Assembly (NCBI GenBank): GCA_022497155.1
Contig: MU385739.1
Location: 248,001 to 312,000 of the forward strand
Direction of reading: 5' to 3'
DNA length: 64,000 bases
Origin: Whalleya microplaca
Lineage: Eukaryota; Ascomycota; Sordariomycetes; Xylariales; Xylariaceae
Below the pieces are notes generated by a model. That model had not been told where the DNA came from, searched no databases, and saw only the letters and a list, made by a program, of their open reading frames with translations. Below are positions 12,961-23,845 of the stretch, in pieces (position 1 is the first letter of the stretch; each line of letters opens with the position of its first letter). Made by a program: the position numbers and the translations under genes.

Positions 12961-15309
12961 TCAGGGGTTACTGATCAGGAGTTTTTTTACTTCCTCATCT
13001 GCGTGTGATTTGATGGCTATGTCTAACGCATTCTCTCTATCCTCTGTTCTCACCTCAACATCCGCACCTCTATCCACTAGTAACTTAACCACTGTATATA
13101 TTCCTTGCCTTGCTGCAAGATGGACTGCCGCCTGTCCCTTATTATCACTTTCCGTAATAACGGCACCTCGATCCAGTAGTAATTTAGTCAGTTCATATCG
13201 TTCCTTGTCTGCTGAAACATGGACTGCCGCCTGTCCCTGGTTATCTCTTTCCGTAATATCGGCACCTCGACCCAATAATACTTCAGCTACTTCATTATCT
13301 CCCTTCATGACGTAATGTAGTGCTGTCTGCCCCTGGTTATCTCTTTCCGTAATAACAGCACCTCGATCTAGTAGTAACCTAGCTATTTTATTTCGTCCCT
13401 AATATATTATAAGATGTAGTGCTGTCTGTCCCTGGTTATCTCGTTCCGTAATATCGGTACCTCGATCTAATAATAATTTAGCTATTTTATCTCGTCCTTT
13501 ATTTATTGCGAGATGTAGCGCTATTTATTTTTAGTTATTTTTTTCCGTAATATCGGCATCTCGATTTAGTAGTAACTTAGCTATTTTATCTCGTCCTTTA
13601 TCTACTGTAAGATGTAGCGCTATCTGTCCCTGGTTGTTTTTTACCTTAATATCTGTATCTCGATCCAGTAGCAATGTAACCAATTTATTGCTTCCCTCAG
13701 TTACGCAATGTAATGCTGTCTTTCCCTGCATATCTTTGATCTCAATATCTGCGCCTCGATCCAGTAGCAATTTAGCCACTTCATCTCTTCCCTTAGTTGA
13801 GTGATGTAGTGCTGTCTTTCCCCGATAATCTTTTACCATAATATCTGCGCCTCTATCTAACAAGAGTCCTGTTAGCTCGACATTTTGATATAGAGCCGCT
13901 GTTATCAGACATGGATATCCACCAATACTGCCGGTCGCAATATTTCGATCGTACTCCAAAAGGTGTTCCCAATGCGTGTTGCTCAGAAGTCTAAAATTGA
14001 TGACACCTATTTTTCCCAACAGCATTACTAATGCCCAGCACCCATTTTGCACGGCAACACCAAATACGGTTGTATGTTCATGTCCATCCCAGGTCATAGT
14101 GTTGAAGGAGTACGCTTCCGTACCGGGATAAATAGTGGTCAAGTTATTTCGTTTCGCATTGGATGATGATGGCAGCTGTACAAACTTAAGATACTCATCT
14201 ACGGCCTCACTTACTTCTTTCAAGCTCAGGAAGTCATTTGGGCCAGTATTCGGCACTGGCTTTATCTCCAACCTTCTGTATCCCTCTAGTCTGGTGCGTT
14301 GAAGGACCCTGTGAATGACGTTTTGAAGGCTCTCTTTGTATTGGTTGTCGAGGTGTTCGACCACCTTTTCGGGAGACCATAATTCGCCGTCGATTGTTAT
14401 GGTTTTGATATCTTCGCTCTCTCTGAGGTTCCGCACCTTTTCGTACATGACTCGTAATAAACGATATACTGGTGAGATGATCGACCATGAAGACGGCCTA
14501 GGGATTCCTAACTGAAGAAGGTGACCAATATCATCAAATGCGACCCTACCAGGCCCGACTGAAACCACATCTATTGGGTAGTCATGAATCAGATCTATGA
14601 ATTCCTCTAGAACAAGCGTCGTGGGGTTTATGAGGCCAAGAGGATATGATGTGTCGAGAAATTTTATCGGTTCGTTGGAGGCCGAGGGGAGAGTCACTTC
14701 TTCGAACAATCCTTCGGCTGCGATTGCGGTAACTGCAGCGTCGGATATAGATATGTTAGAGGACATCTTCAACGTATCTTCTCTATCGTATTCGTAGGTA
14801 CGGAAGCAGTGTGGAGTCTTTTCGTTGGCGGCGGCCCTAACTGCGAAGGCGCAACTAAAACTGATTAGCTATATTTCATAACTCGTAATAAGTAGATCGG
14901 ATAAAGCTTACGTTCTAGGCCTATCTTCTTCCTCTGTTAGTAAGTTTGGAGACTCTCCTTCACTAGTATACCTTCGAACGATATCATCGAGCACAATTCT
15001 CAACTTGACGGCGTCGAAAAGTGGTGGTTCAGCGCCGAAACTTTCCTGTCGGAGGATTGTTGATGACAGTTTCCAATATTCGATTATGCATTCCGAAACG
15101 CTTAGTTTCAGCCGACCGAGCAGGAGCGCAAGAATACTATTCGTACGTTTAGAAGCCGTAGTCAAGACTGGAAGAATGTGAACTCGAAGCCTTACCCTCC
15201 CATACCAGCTCCAGCGATGAATTGGAAATATTCGCAGGGTTTACAGACACAGTGGCCATTATCTCCTTAAGAATTAAAAGGCATCCAAATCCTCTTATCC
15301 CCCCGCCAT
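12961..15309 (-). pseudogene. Decayed patatin-like/ankyrin fusion gene
   Basis: Read on the minus strand, exons at 15309-15196, 15136-14912 and 14860-12961 (introns of 59 and 51 bp, GTAAGG and GTAAGC donors) give a patatin fold followed by ankyrin repeats. Landmarks are DGGGIRG in the first visible exon, IAGAGMGG where patatins have the GxSxG nucleophile elbow, LLLGRLKLSV, then a degenerate C-terminal half (FLDTS where DGG is expected, SVGPG where SIGTG is expected). So both the Ser and the Asp of the catalytic dyad appear lost. About nine ankyrin repeats follow (LLLDRGADI...GKTALH pattern). The frame is broken by three stops in the repeats (13399-13401, 13525-13527, 13531-13533) and by an apparent frameshift between the DGGG motif and the nucleophile elbow, near 15235-15250. 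No first exon was found. Compared with its sister repeats, one ankyrin linker has CAG-GGA-CAG turned into TAA-AAA-TAA, all transitions, as RIP would do. There is no NB-ARC or NACHT domain. The intact longest frame is 13531-14772. Confidence 0.8.
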
Positions 15310-16075
15310 CTGATTCAAACGTCAGTCAGCTCAGGTAGGTCATTTTATCGATTGTAGTTTTCAATTTTTGTTTAAATAATTTAAAAACAAACCAAAACAA
15401 AGCGACGCTCACCTATTGAGAGGACACGGTAGAATATGCTCTTAGTCGGGTGGCGTCGCATTGCTACCTAGGTGTTTAATAACTTGCAATTATTGTCTAT
15501 ATAATCAAGTTTGCAAGTCATTCCACGGCAACAGTATAATGGTTTCGCTATATTATCTCATCTGCGGGCATCCAATATAGAATGGAAACAGGGTGTTATG
15601 TATTGAAGCATGAAGCTTGTATATGAGAAGCGAAAATACGCGCTATATATATTAGTAGGTATTGTACAGGCGCACTAAGTACCTACTGATACCCTAGTCA
15701 CGTAGTCCTTGTACCATTACTTTCGGTTGAATAAATATATCTCCTAGCATAGAGCTGACATGCAGCACTTGATAGTACATGCGCAGCACTTAAGTACATA
15801 TAATGATCTTTTCCCACGAGAGGCTCTTGTGGAGTGGGATGACTGAGGACCCAGCCAGAAAAGAACATGAGTGGTGAATGTAATGCTACTACAACAAGCA
15901 CCACATGAGCATGCATTGGGCGGGGTGATGTTATTGTTTTAAATAGAAGCAGGGTCAGATTTTCGGCAGTTGGGTCGAGGCATCGGTATTATGTCATAGC
16001 GTAATCAATTTTCTATATCTGATCAACTGCCGTAAAGCACCTTCAACTACTCATTAACCCTGTATTTGAACAGAA
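15310..16075. other. Intergenic between divergent patatin genes
   Basis: About 770 bp separate the decayed patatin-ankyrin gene (minus) from the intact patatin gene (plus), so it would have carried both promoters. It is A+T-rich with no frame worth calling; the frame at 15698-15916 on the minus strand has no recognisable features. The first exon of the minus-strand gene should lie near 15340-15500 but could not be identified. Confidence 0.5.
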
Positions 16076-17397
16076 ATGACTGAGTCCCCATCAACACCCC
16101 CCAATAGGCACTGGGTGCTTTCGTTAGGTTAGTGAAAATAATATTCTTCGTTACCCGGGCATAATATCTTCTGACGCTGATATGCTGTTAGATGGAGGTG
16201 GTGTTCGAGGCTTATCTTCGTTAATTATACTAGAGGAAATATTAAATCGAGCAGGGAAACAGCCCTATGAAGTCTTTAGATTATTGTGTGGTGCAAGTGC
16301 AGGCGGGTACACAGGAGTCCCCTATCTGCCTAGTTTATATTGCCTTCCCGCAGCAACTCACAAACCTTCTAGAATCAGTGCCCTTATGATTGGAAGAATC
16401 GGCATGAATATCCCAGAGTGCATTGGAGAGTTTAGGGACTTGTCAAGACAAGTCTTTGGACGACCACGCTTGCTCCGCACAGCTTGGGGCCTATTGCGCT
16501 CAAGACATGACGAGTCTATTATGGTGGAAAAGACAAAGGATCTCCTCGAAAGGTATAGCAATGCTGGAGGAGCTAGGATGTATGAACAGCCTTTGAACAT
16601 CGCAAGACAACGTCAAGTAATGTAATCATTAACCCCAACCTTATGTCTTTTATTTCCTAAATAACTGTACTGATATTGATAAACAAAGACCTGCTTATGT
16701 CGTATGCCTGGATGCCCATCCGGTCGCCGCCGATATCCAGACACCGAGCCCTTTAGCGGTGCGCCTCGGAACGACCCCTGGAATATATCATGATGCTAGT
16801 TCCTGTATGGTGTGGGACGCCTCGGCGGTACGTGCAACGAGCGCCGCTCCAACCTATTTCAAGCCCCAAAAAATAACAGTAGGACACGAGGTTCGAGAGT
16901 TTCTGGACGGGGGCCTGCACTATAATAATCCTATCGAAACCGTCAGTAGTGTGATAGAGACGCTCAACTTGGGCTCTCCAGACATCGGTTATATTAGCAT
17001 TGGTACAGGAACTTCCGCCGAAGAAAGAGAGCATGCGAAAAATTATTGGCGCCCTGTGAATTATTGGGCTATATCGCAAGCTGTGTGGTGGTTTGGATAT
17101 GTGCCAAAGACGCCGGCAAATAGCCTCAGGCGGTACTTGCATCGGACCAATCAAGGCCTCAAAGATATTCTTGGGAATGCGAAGGCTGAGAGCGCACACG
17201 TAGTGTTTCAGAATGCAGTTGGCACAAAGACGTATTTCCGGTTTAATTGCGATGAGACCTTAGACGGCTATCAACTATTAATGACTGCCTTGGACAAACA
17301 TGAAGACATGGGTAAGATCGAGAATACAACCAGGCAGTATTTGAGAAGACCAGAGATACACAGGCTTGTTACAGAATGCGCTAATATGCTTGGTTAA
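16076..17397 (+). CDS. Patatin-like phospholipase, 374 aa
   Basis: Four exons, 16076-16127, 16192-16306, 16373-16621 and 16689-17397, join in frame into 374 codons; the introns are 64, 66 and 67 bp. The start is the ATG just before HWVLSLDGGGVRGLSSL, the usual beginning of fungal patatins. Visible family features are the oxyanion loop DGGGVRG (about residues 18-24), the nucleophile elbow GASAG with Ser53, RATSAAPTYF near 187-196, and the second catalytic residue in DGG (Asp about 212), followed by YNNP and ISIGTG. Patatins hydrolyse acyl esters of phospholipids and neutral lipids through this Ser-Asp dyad, and both residues are present, so the enzyme should be active. The protein ends soon after the patatin fold, with no NB-ARC, TPR or ankyrin part, unlike NLR-linked patatins. 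It faces away from the decayed patatin-ankyrin gene, which may be a paralogue. The exon 3 donor (GTAATC) was chosen because it alone keeps the frame. Confidence 0.85.
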
Positions 17398-18353
17398 CGC
17401 TTTAAATAATTTCATTAAGAGAATTGTTATTTCAATAGTAGTATTAAAATACCTCCCCGAATAGTTGCATGTAGCTAGCTGTAAGCCTCTTACCGTCTGC
17501 TCGATGAGGCATTTTGCCGCACCCTTTGCCACATGTGACGGCTCAAGGAAGGAAGTGGCGCATCTATGTCATAGGTGTGTATTACTGTAAAATAACAAGC
17601 TGAGGAGTAAAAGATCAGCTACTGCTGCAATACCTCTGACCTGGGAAAACTTCCTCAGCTGCCCATCTAATCTATCTATATATATCAATCCTTCCACTCC
17701 AGAGATGTCCTGTATCACACCCTTCATCGTGAGCCTCACTATGGTGGCCCTTGCGGCTCACTGCCTGATCAGCGTGAGCGGGGTTCCTTCGTTCACCCTG
17801 CCAAACCGTGATTATTCCTGGCCACGTGACTCGCTTAGTCATTTTGTGTGCCACATGCAATTGTAGGTCCGTGGAAACGTGAGGGTGATGTGATAGTTGT
17901 TGATTTAGGGATGGAGGTCCTAGTGCTAGTGCTACCTAACAGGTGTCCTTTTGGTGTGCTGTGGGTGCGTAGTCACCTGACAGCCTCACATAATTCCTCT
18001 CCCCCTATGTCTTGTGGGGCTTAGTGGCCTACGAAAGTTACCAATTCGTAACATTTTGGTACTTCGCTTGGGCAACAGCACTGAGACTTTTAGTTACCTT
18101 GAATCACCAATGGCAGATAGGTATTTCCAGGGCGCCTAGAGCCTCCTGGTATTTAAGAGATCACCAACCGTGGCACATACATATCAAGTATCAACATTTC
18201 TCATCTCATGCCCCCTGCATTCCTTACCCCTCCAGTATTTCACGAGAAATCTCGTGCTGGTTTCGAACCACCCTACCGCGCCATTGTCGAGTACCAGCTA
18301 TATTTTCTTTCAGTCTTCAACCCAACGTCACTTTCTCAAGCAGCCTCATCAAC
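17398..18353. other. Intergenic, nothing recognised
   Basis: About 950 bp between the patatin gene and the Glu-rich gene. The last 150 bp is pyrimidine-rich and is probably the leader of the gene at 18354. The frame that runs into that gene from 18012 is most likely 5' UTR. No repeat or RNA gene was seen. Confidence 0.5.
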
Positions 18354-18848
18354 ATGTCGGACCCTCATCAAATCCTTTCCGTTGAACCCCCAGACACTCC
18401 CTCTGGCACCGCTGAAGATGCAACTGCACTTCAGCCCAAGACCGAGAAGAGCAGTCCAGACACTGCGGTACAAGAAGATGCTGCTGTGGAAACAACAGAT
18501 ACCAAAAGACCCCTTACATTCGCTGAAAAATGGGGAAAATACGTTTCTGGCGGTAGTGAGTAATAAATAAGCCCAGTTCCCAATTGGCAACTGACCGGAT
18601 TTATGTCAGAGGTGCCCCCACCACCGGCTACAAGCTCAGAGGTTGCCATGAAAGCCTTGGAAGAGATGGAAGAAGAAAGGCTCAAAGAAGAAGAAGAAGC
18701 CGAGCTGGGAGAAGCAGAAAGAGAGGCAACGATGGAGGCGTCAACGCAGAAGTCATCGGAAGCAGCGACTGAAGCAAAGGAAGAGGGCTTCGACCGAGAA
18801 AACGCTACTCGCAAAGGCAGCTACGAGACAGATGGGCAGCAGAATTGA
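18354..18848 (+). CDS. Small acidic protein, 146 aa, unknown function
   Basis: Two exons, 18354-18555 and 18610-18848, join across a 54-bp intron with a GTGAGT donor and GTCAG acceptor to give 146 codons. The N-terminal half is Pro/Thr/Ser-rich and contains the compact motif LTFAEKWGKYVSGG; the C-terminal half is a highly charged Glu/Lys/Ala stretch (KALEEMEEERLKEEEEAELG) that is likely helical or coiled coil. There is no signal peptide or membrane segment. I do not recognise the family. The leader upstream is CT-rich and the ATG context (CAACATGTC) is good for a fungal start. Its 3' end lies only about 85 bp from the end of a minus-strand chimeric gene fragment. Confidence 0.55.
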
Positions 18849-18932
18849 TCAGGCCGTCAATTTTATACTGCAATATATGCGGCTTGATTCAAAACGCACG
18901 TATCTTCTCAACATACTATGCGCAGCAGGTAT

Positions 18933-19390
18933 TCAGGCGATCCACGGGATTGCATCAACTTGCTTCATGAAAGTGGTGTTGGAGAAACCGCACATCAAAT
19001 TCCAGATAAGGAACCAGGGGTTGGATGCGCGCAGGATGTCCTGTTTACCATAGATCTCGGACAAGGGGCTGATGAAGAGCGGCCCGAAGGCGGTGGCGAG
19101 CAGGTAGATGGAGAACGACATGTTCGAGAAGCTGACCCTTATGTTCGCTGCGACGGTCGCCGCGTCCGCCTTTCCCATACCCATCATGTGTGCAGGTATA
19201 AAGTTGTGTCGTTCGACAGTGCTGGTCGAGTAGGCATTCGGATCGCCTAACGCGTTGTCATACGGTGGGCCGTCGTCATCCCAGTAGTGATGATCGAAGA
19301 CGGCGTCGGCGGCATTGGCTCCGAAGGGGAGGGCGCAGATTCTGGCGATCTCGAAGTCGTAACGCGCAGCCGGGCGCTGCGGCCAGGGGT
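18933..19390 (-). pseudogene. Chimeric fragment: phosphorylase-like N-terminus joined to MFS piece
   Basis: One minus-strand frame reads through two unrelated families. From about 19390 to 19128 it matches the N-terminus of the purine nucleoside phosphorylase-like domain that begins many fungal NLR and ankyrin proteins: YDFEIARICALPFGANAADA, then GDPNAYSTSTVERHN and MGMGKADAATVAANIRVSF. From about 19127 to 18933 it matches a major facilitator transporter around TM2-TM3: YLLATAFGPLFISPLSEIYG and NPWFLIWNLMCGFSNTTF, then a stop. The phosphorylase domain lacks its second half and the transporter lacks both its beginning and its end, so neither can work. The change of family falls directly after RVSF with no intron signal, which points to a rearrangement joining two gene fragments. 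Upstream (to about 19440) the frame stays open but I cannot identify a start. Confidence 0.7.
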
Positions 19391-19662
19391 AGAGTGCAGG
19401 TGACGGGATGATCGGGAGCCACGGTAGACGGCTGAGGCAGAGTCAGCCGCTCGGCTATAATATAATTGCTGCAAGCGAGAAAAACAGTATATAAAATGTG
19501 GGAATAGGGGCTACTTTTTGAAGGAACTGCCTCCAGCCATAACTTATATCTACCTTGATGAATGTTAATATATAAAAGATGCCGCGGCAAAATATAATAA
19601 CCCAGCTAATATATTAGGTATGGCGCTTTAAAGGGTTGTCTGATAACTAGGTGGCAAGTATT
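19391..19662. other. Short intergenic region
   Basis: About 270 bp between the chimeric fragment and the 3' end of the alcohol oxidase gene. It is A+T-rich in its right half, with no gene. Confidence 0.5.
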
Positions 19663-22328
19663 TTATAAAGCGGCACGAAGCTGACTTTTCTTCAATTCCC
19701 TCGAGATGCCCCTGGCAATCCAATCCGCAATCGCCATGACGGTAATCATGGGATTAACCCCACTCGCAGATGGGAATACGCTCGCATCGGCAACATACAA
19801 GTCCTCCGCCTCCCAGACTCTACCATCCGGGTCGACTACGCCGTCGGATGCCCTCGCGCTCATGCGGCAAGAGCCCATCTGGTGCGCACAGGTGAACGCC
19901 GCGTAGGGGGCGTTTAGACCAGTTTTCTCAAGTACCTTGAGCCAAGCGACGAAGTCTGGGTCGTTAATACCCACATCGATATCATCATTATCCCGGCTGG
20001 CGTCTGCCTCGGAAGCAGTAACGGGCCTGCGGCGGACAAAAGACGGCATGCCTTGTATGGTCGGCCAGATCTCGGTGGCGCCTTCGATATAGCAGATTTT
20101 GGCTAGTGCAATTGCGCCGGTTAATATGTGCTTTCGGTCGAAGGCCGACGGTGTGTAATCGATGACGGGCCGCCCATCATCCGGGTCGGGGTAAACCCGA
20201 CCAGAGTCGCGATCGCGAGCCAGGGATATGTATGTGTTCATCTGTCTGTATCGGAGTACGTCGAGCTTCCACTGCAAACCGCTTTGCCAGGGATGCTCAA
20301 ACAACATCATAGAAGGCTACACTTCAAGTCAGCTCACTTGGGTGAAAAGGGAGGAAGCTATGGTATCTTACAAGCATGCTAGATGCTTCAAGTTTAACGC
20401 CGTGGCCTTTGCCATCGAGGTTCTCAAAGCTCGTGCAGACACTTGTTAAGATGCCGCCTGCGATCCTGCTATTAGTGTCTTGGTTCTAAATTCAGTGTAG
20501 ACGTCTACTAACCTTCCCAACCTTTGACGTCTTCGTCAAATGTGGCGTTTATAAGGGTAACAGGATGCACATGAAGATTCCTACCGATATGGGGATTCTG
20601 ATGACATATTAGCTCAGCAAACATTGGCGCCCAGGTGATGCTATATGTGTGACCTTACCTTCAGCCCACTTCTCATCAATAATAAGGGGCTGTTTAACGA
20701 GCCTCCAGCTATAATCACTTTCTTAGCCTTGATGCGAACCGTCCTTTGAGTCCTGTCGGCTTCGGTTGTATGAACATTTCCCTCCTTGTCTCGCGAAATC
20801 CATTTGCCTAACACTCCAATGGCGTGTTTAGACCCCTTACTTTCCTCAAAGAGAACTTTGGCGACATTGAAGCCTTCGATGAACTGCGCGCCGGCCTTAG
20901 CGGCAGCTGGAAGCCAACTTACGGATGGGCCCTGTTTTTCCGCTGAACCGCACCCATAAGCACAATTTCCGCAGTAGTGTTCGGTGCCGCCTGTATTTTG
21001 AGGGCATGACTTTGCAGACCAACCAAGTTTACGGGATCCATCAAGAATAACTCTGTTTCCGTGGTTGTGGCGTACATGAGTGTCACTCACACCCATAAAC
21101 TCCGAAACGCGGTCCAAGGCATGTTGGAACTCCTGCGTGGTGAAAAAAGACAGTCCCTTGTCAGCCCATTCCTGCCGTACGTACCCCTGTGGCTGAAGAC
21201 TAGCACTCCAATTGATGGTGCCGCCACCTCCCCAGCAGCTGCCAGCAACCAGGTTCGTAGAGCCATCTGCGCTTTGAATAGCGCCGTGACCCTCAAAGAG
21301 AAACTCGTTAGCTGCCTCGGGTGTCATTGGCAGCTTGGTCGGAGGGACATAGTAACCCTTATCAACCACGATGACCTTGTGTCCAGCCTCGGCGAGAACC
21401 TTTGCACATACGGCGCCTCCGCAACCTGAACCAACAATTACGACATCAGTGTCAATAGTGACGGGCTCAGTCCCAGCCTCAAACTGCATAAAGTTGTATT
21501 CAAACACAGGTCCAGGCCGGTAGGCGTCGGCAAAATCCTTGTAGTCGCTAAGTTCTAGGAATAAGGGATCTGCTTGTGCAAAACTGGATCTAGCTATCTT
21601 TGTGAACGTCTTTCCAATTGCTGGCCATATCTTCACCAACGAGTTGTTCCACTGCAGCATCTAGAGTTAGTAATCGTCATTGGCAAAAGTCTCAAAGATG
21701 ATTTCGAGTCGTCGGGCTTTCCTCGTAGCCTTCTGTTTACTAAAGAGGCCTAGTGCCGCGGTTTATGCTAAGAAAAGAGAAGGTAAAAAAAGTAGTGCAT
21801 ACCGACTGAATGATTGCTTCCCTAATATGAACGGGCTGTTCTTGGATAGGGGTATAATAACCTGTAGCAACCAGGCTACCTAGGCGAGTACTGTGCAATC
21901 TGTTAGTTGTGTCCAGAACAACTAATATTCAAAGCAGATTATGGCAGGCCTTACGCCATTAAGCTCAAAACACCGCCTAAACGTTTCTTATCACCTGTCG
22001 AGATGCGCTCGACAAGGCGCCTAATTATCCACTTGAAACGTGGGCTGTCCACTGGACGCTCTTCGAGATATCTTGTGAATTTTTCATAATCGGGTGGACA
22101 TTTCATAGACTTCTTGATGTGTTCATATGCTTCAATGCATTGAGACTCTGTGATTCGAATTTGCTTCTTTGGGTCTGTGTGTTTTGACCCCACAACGATG
22201 GACGGAACGACCGCGTCGATGAGTGCAAGCAAGGTCTTCCATTGCGTATCCGAGAAATGCGTTTCAGAGTTCAAAGCTGGGAGTTGGGTTGGAATAGGCG
22301 TTGTGAGATGGTGCTGAGTGGCAGGCAT
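19663..22328 (-). CDS. Long-chain fatty alcohol oxidase (GMC flavoprotein), 762 aa
   Basis: Six minus-strand exons, 22328-21955, 21899-21803, 21651-20659, 20597-20513, 20457-20372 and 20316-19663, join in frame into 762 codons. The enzyme oxidises long-chain alcohols to aldehydes with O2, making H2O2, as a step of omega-oxidation of alkanes and fatty acids. The N-terminal 150 residues match the family's own domain (STRLGSL, TGYYTPIQEQPVHIREAI). The FAD-binding Rossmann motif VVIVGSGCGGAVCAKVLAEAG lies near residue 228, SCWGGGGTINWSASL and a Cys-rich GNCAYGCGSAEKQGPS follow, then AGGSLNSPLLLMRSG, NPHIGRNLHVHPVT, HQMGSCRM and the GMC C-terminal block DASVFPSASGVNPMI. Length fits the family (about 700-760). 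Introns are 55-61 bp except intron 2 (21652-21802, 151 bp), whose acceptor was chosen because it gives IIQS-WNNSL in register; an alternative acceptor sits 9 bases upstream in the transcript. No frameshift or missing motif is seen. There is no obvious peroxisomal C-terminal signal. Confidence 0.9.
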
Positions 22329-23845
22329 CGTGTGAGCCGCTGACGTCTACGATATTGTAGACGCTGTTGTGAGGCTCGCGAAACTTGGGAAGCCGGGACG
22401 TTGATGGCCGTAAACACAAGAAAGCGTCCTCGAGCTCATTCAGAGCCACGTTCTAAAGTTCTGCGTTTGCTGGCGATTTATCGCTTCCATACGAAACATT
22501 AGAACCCCAGCTCAGCAAGATTCTATCTCTCCTCGGCAACAACTACAAGTAGTTAGTGCAATACCTGCCTCGGTAGGCCCTACAAGAGATCGTCGTTGAG
22601 TCATGATTGGAGATTCACGGTTGTGGGGGATTGATGTGCATGCATTATATTTGATTTAGATGTGGCCTGTGCGTTGGATTGTGGCGTCGATTCTTGAGAT
22701 TTAATAGTAGGGGGATACATGTATTCTGTCACGAAATGAACCTATGAGGTAGCAAAACAACGCAGTTGTTGCACGAAGGACTAACTAAAAGGCTGTTCTC
22801 CGAACAGCTCCTATATACATGAACCTAACAAAGAAACCTGAAACCTGACATATTCCATTATTTTCAACATCAATCAATCGAAGCCTCTCTGTTCAATGGT
22901 AATGTTTCTATCTTGAGGATGAATGAAACAACCCTCTCCGTTATAGTTAAAGGAGGCTTCTGATTTGATAAGCCTTTGTAGTGCCTAAGCCCTTAAAACC
23001 TAACAAGGGTTTTATAAGTACCTCACTTTATAAAGATGTGTGTGTATGTGTATAGCTAAGTTATAACAGATAATTTATGAATACAATACCATAATTTTTT
23101 AACTCAAACAGTTTTTCACTACAAGCTACTCTTATATTACCTGGGAAAAAAGGTGCAGATATGGGAATCATATGTATGACTTGATTACGTAAGAAGGGAT
23201 AAGACACCATCGGGAGAGGTTTAAACAGCCGTTAAGTTTATTCAAACCTTTACTAAAGTCATAATGCGGTTTTCTTGTAACTCTACTTTGACGCTAAACA
23301 TAATCCGCCTGTTCGATCCTTCCCAATGAATGGCTTGTAAGTGGCTTGCGATGGCTGAATGCTTACTATGAAGAGCGCCGTAATCAAGACCCGGAACAGG
23401 CATGCGAAAGGGGGGCCCAAAACGTCTCCCCCTAATAGAAAGGCCTGCCTCTAAAAGGGCGGCAAAAATAAAATCAGTAGTACGCAACATTCTAGTCTCC
23501 GCAGTCCAACTCGGCATCAGCATTTTATCTGTTACGTGAACTCCTGACAGGCGGGGCTGCCCCTTGGTGAGTGCATTTGGCCCTACACACACATATTCAC
23601 ATATCTAATTAAATGTTCCATATATAGTAGGGTTCGTGTCCGGGTGTTTCAGCTGCGCCGTCGAGGATGACTTCTTGTCATACCCGTGCCGCTCGCCCCC
23701 AATGATAATACAATATGCTGTGCACCATAGATAGTATCAGGTTTGGCTGTTAGATACACCCACGTAAGTGGTAGCCACCTCCGAACTTGCTCTATGATGC
23801 TTCAATTAATGTTTCTAAGATCGCCTCTTTTGAACGCTCAAATAT
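22329..23845. other. Intergenic region with a solo LTR
   Basis: This 1.5-kb gap carries the promoter of the alcohol oxidase at its left end and the upstream region of the membrane-protein gene at its right. A 124-bp solo LTR sits at 22727-22850. The minus-strand frame 23242-23592 (116 codons) has no recognisable feature and is not called. Confidence 0.6.
22727..22850. mobile_element. Solo LTR, copy A (124 bp)
   Basis: The element begins TGTCACGAAATG and ends AAACCTGACA, so it has the TG...CA ends, here TGTCA/TGACA, expected of LTR retrotransposons. It is flanked by a perfect 5-bp direct repeat, TATTC, at 22722-22726 and 22851-22855. Its body matches the second copy at 39684-39792 along its length (shared blocks include ATGAGGTAGCAAA, CAGTT.TTGCA.GAA and CCTAACAAAG). 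No internal retrotransposon sequence or second LTR is nearby, so it is a solo LTR or a very small LTR-type element. Orientation is not determined. Confidence 0.8.

Noticed and set aside
18012..18353. Upstream in-frame extension of the small acidic protein
   Set aside because: The sequence is pyrimidine-rich and leader-like; the ATG at 18354 has a better context and begins the acidic protein.
23242..23592. 116-codon minus-strand frame
   Set aside because: No recognisable features, no promoter-like leader and no splice context.
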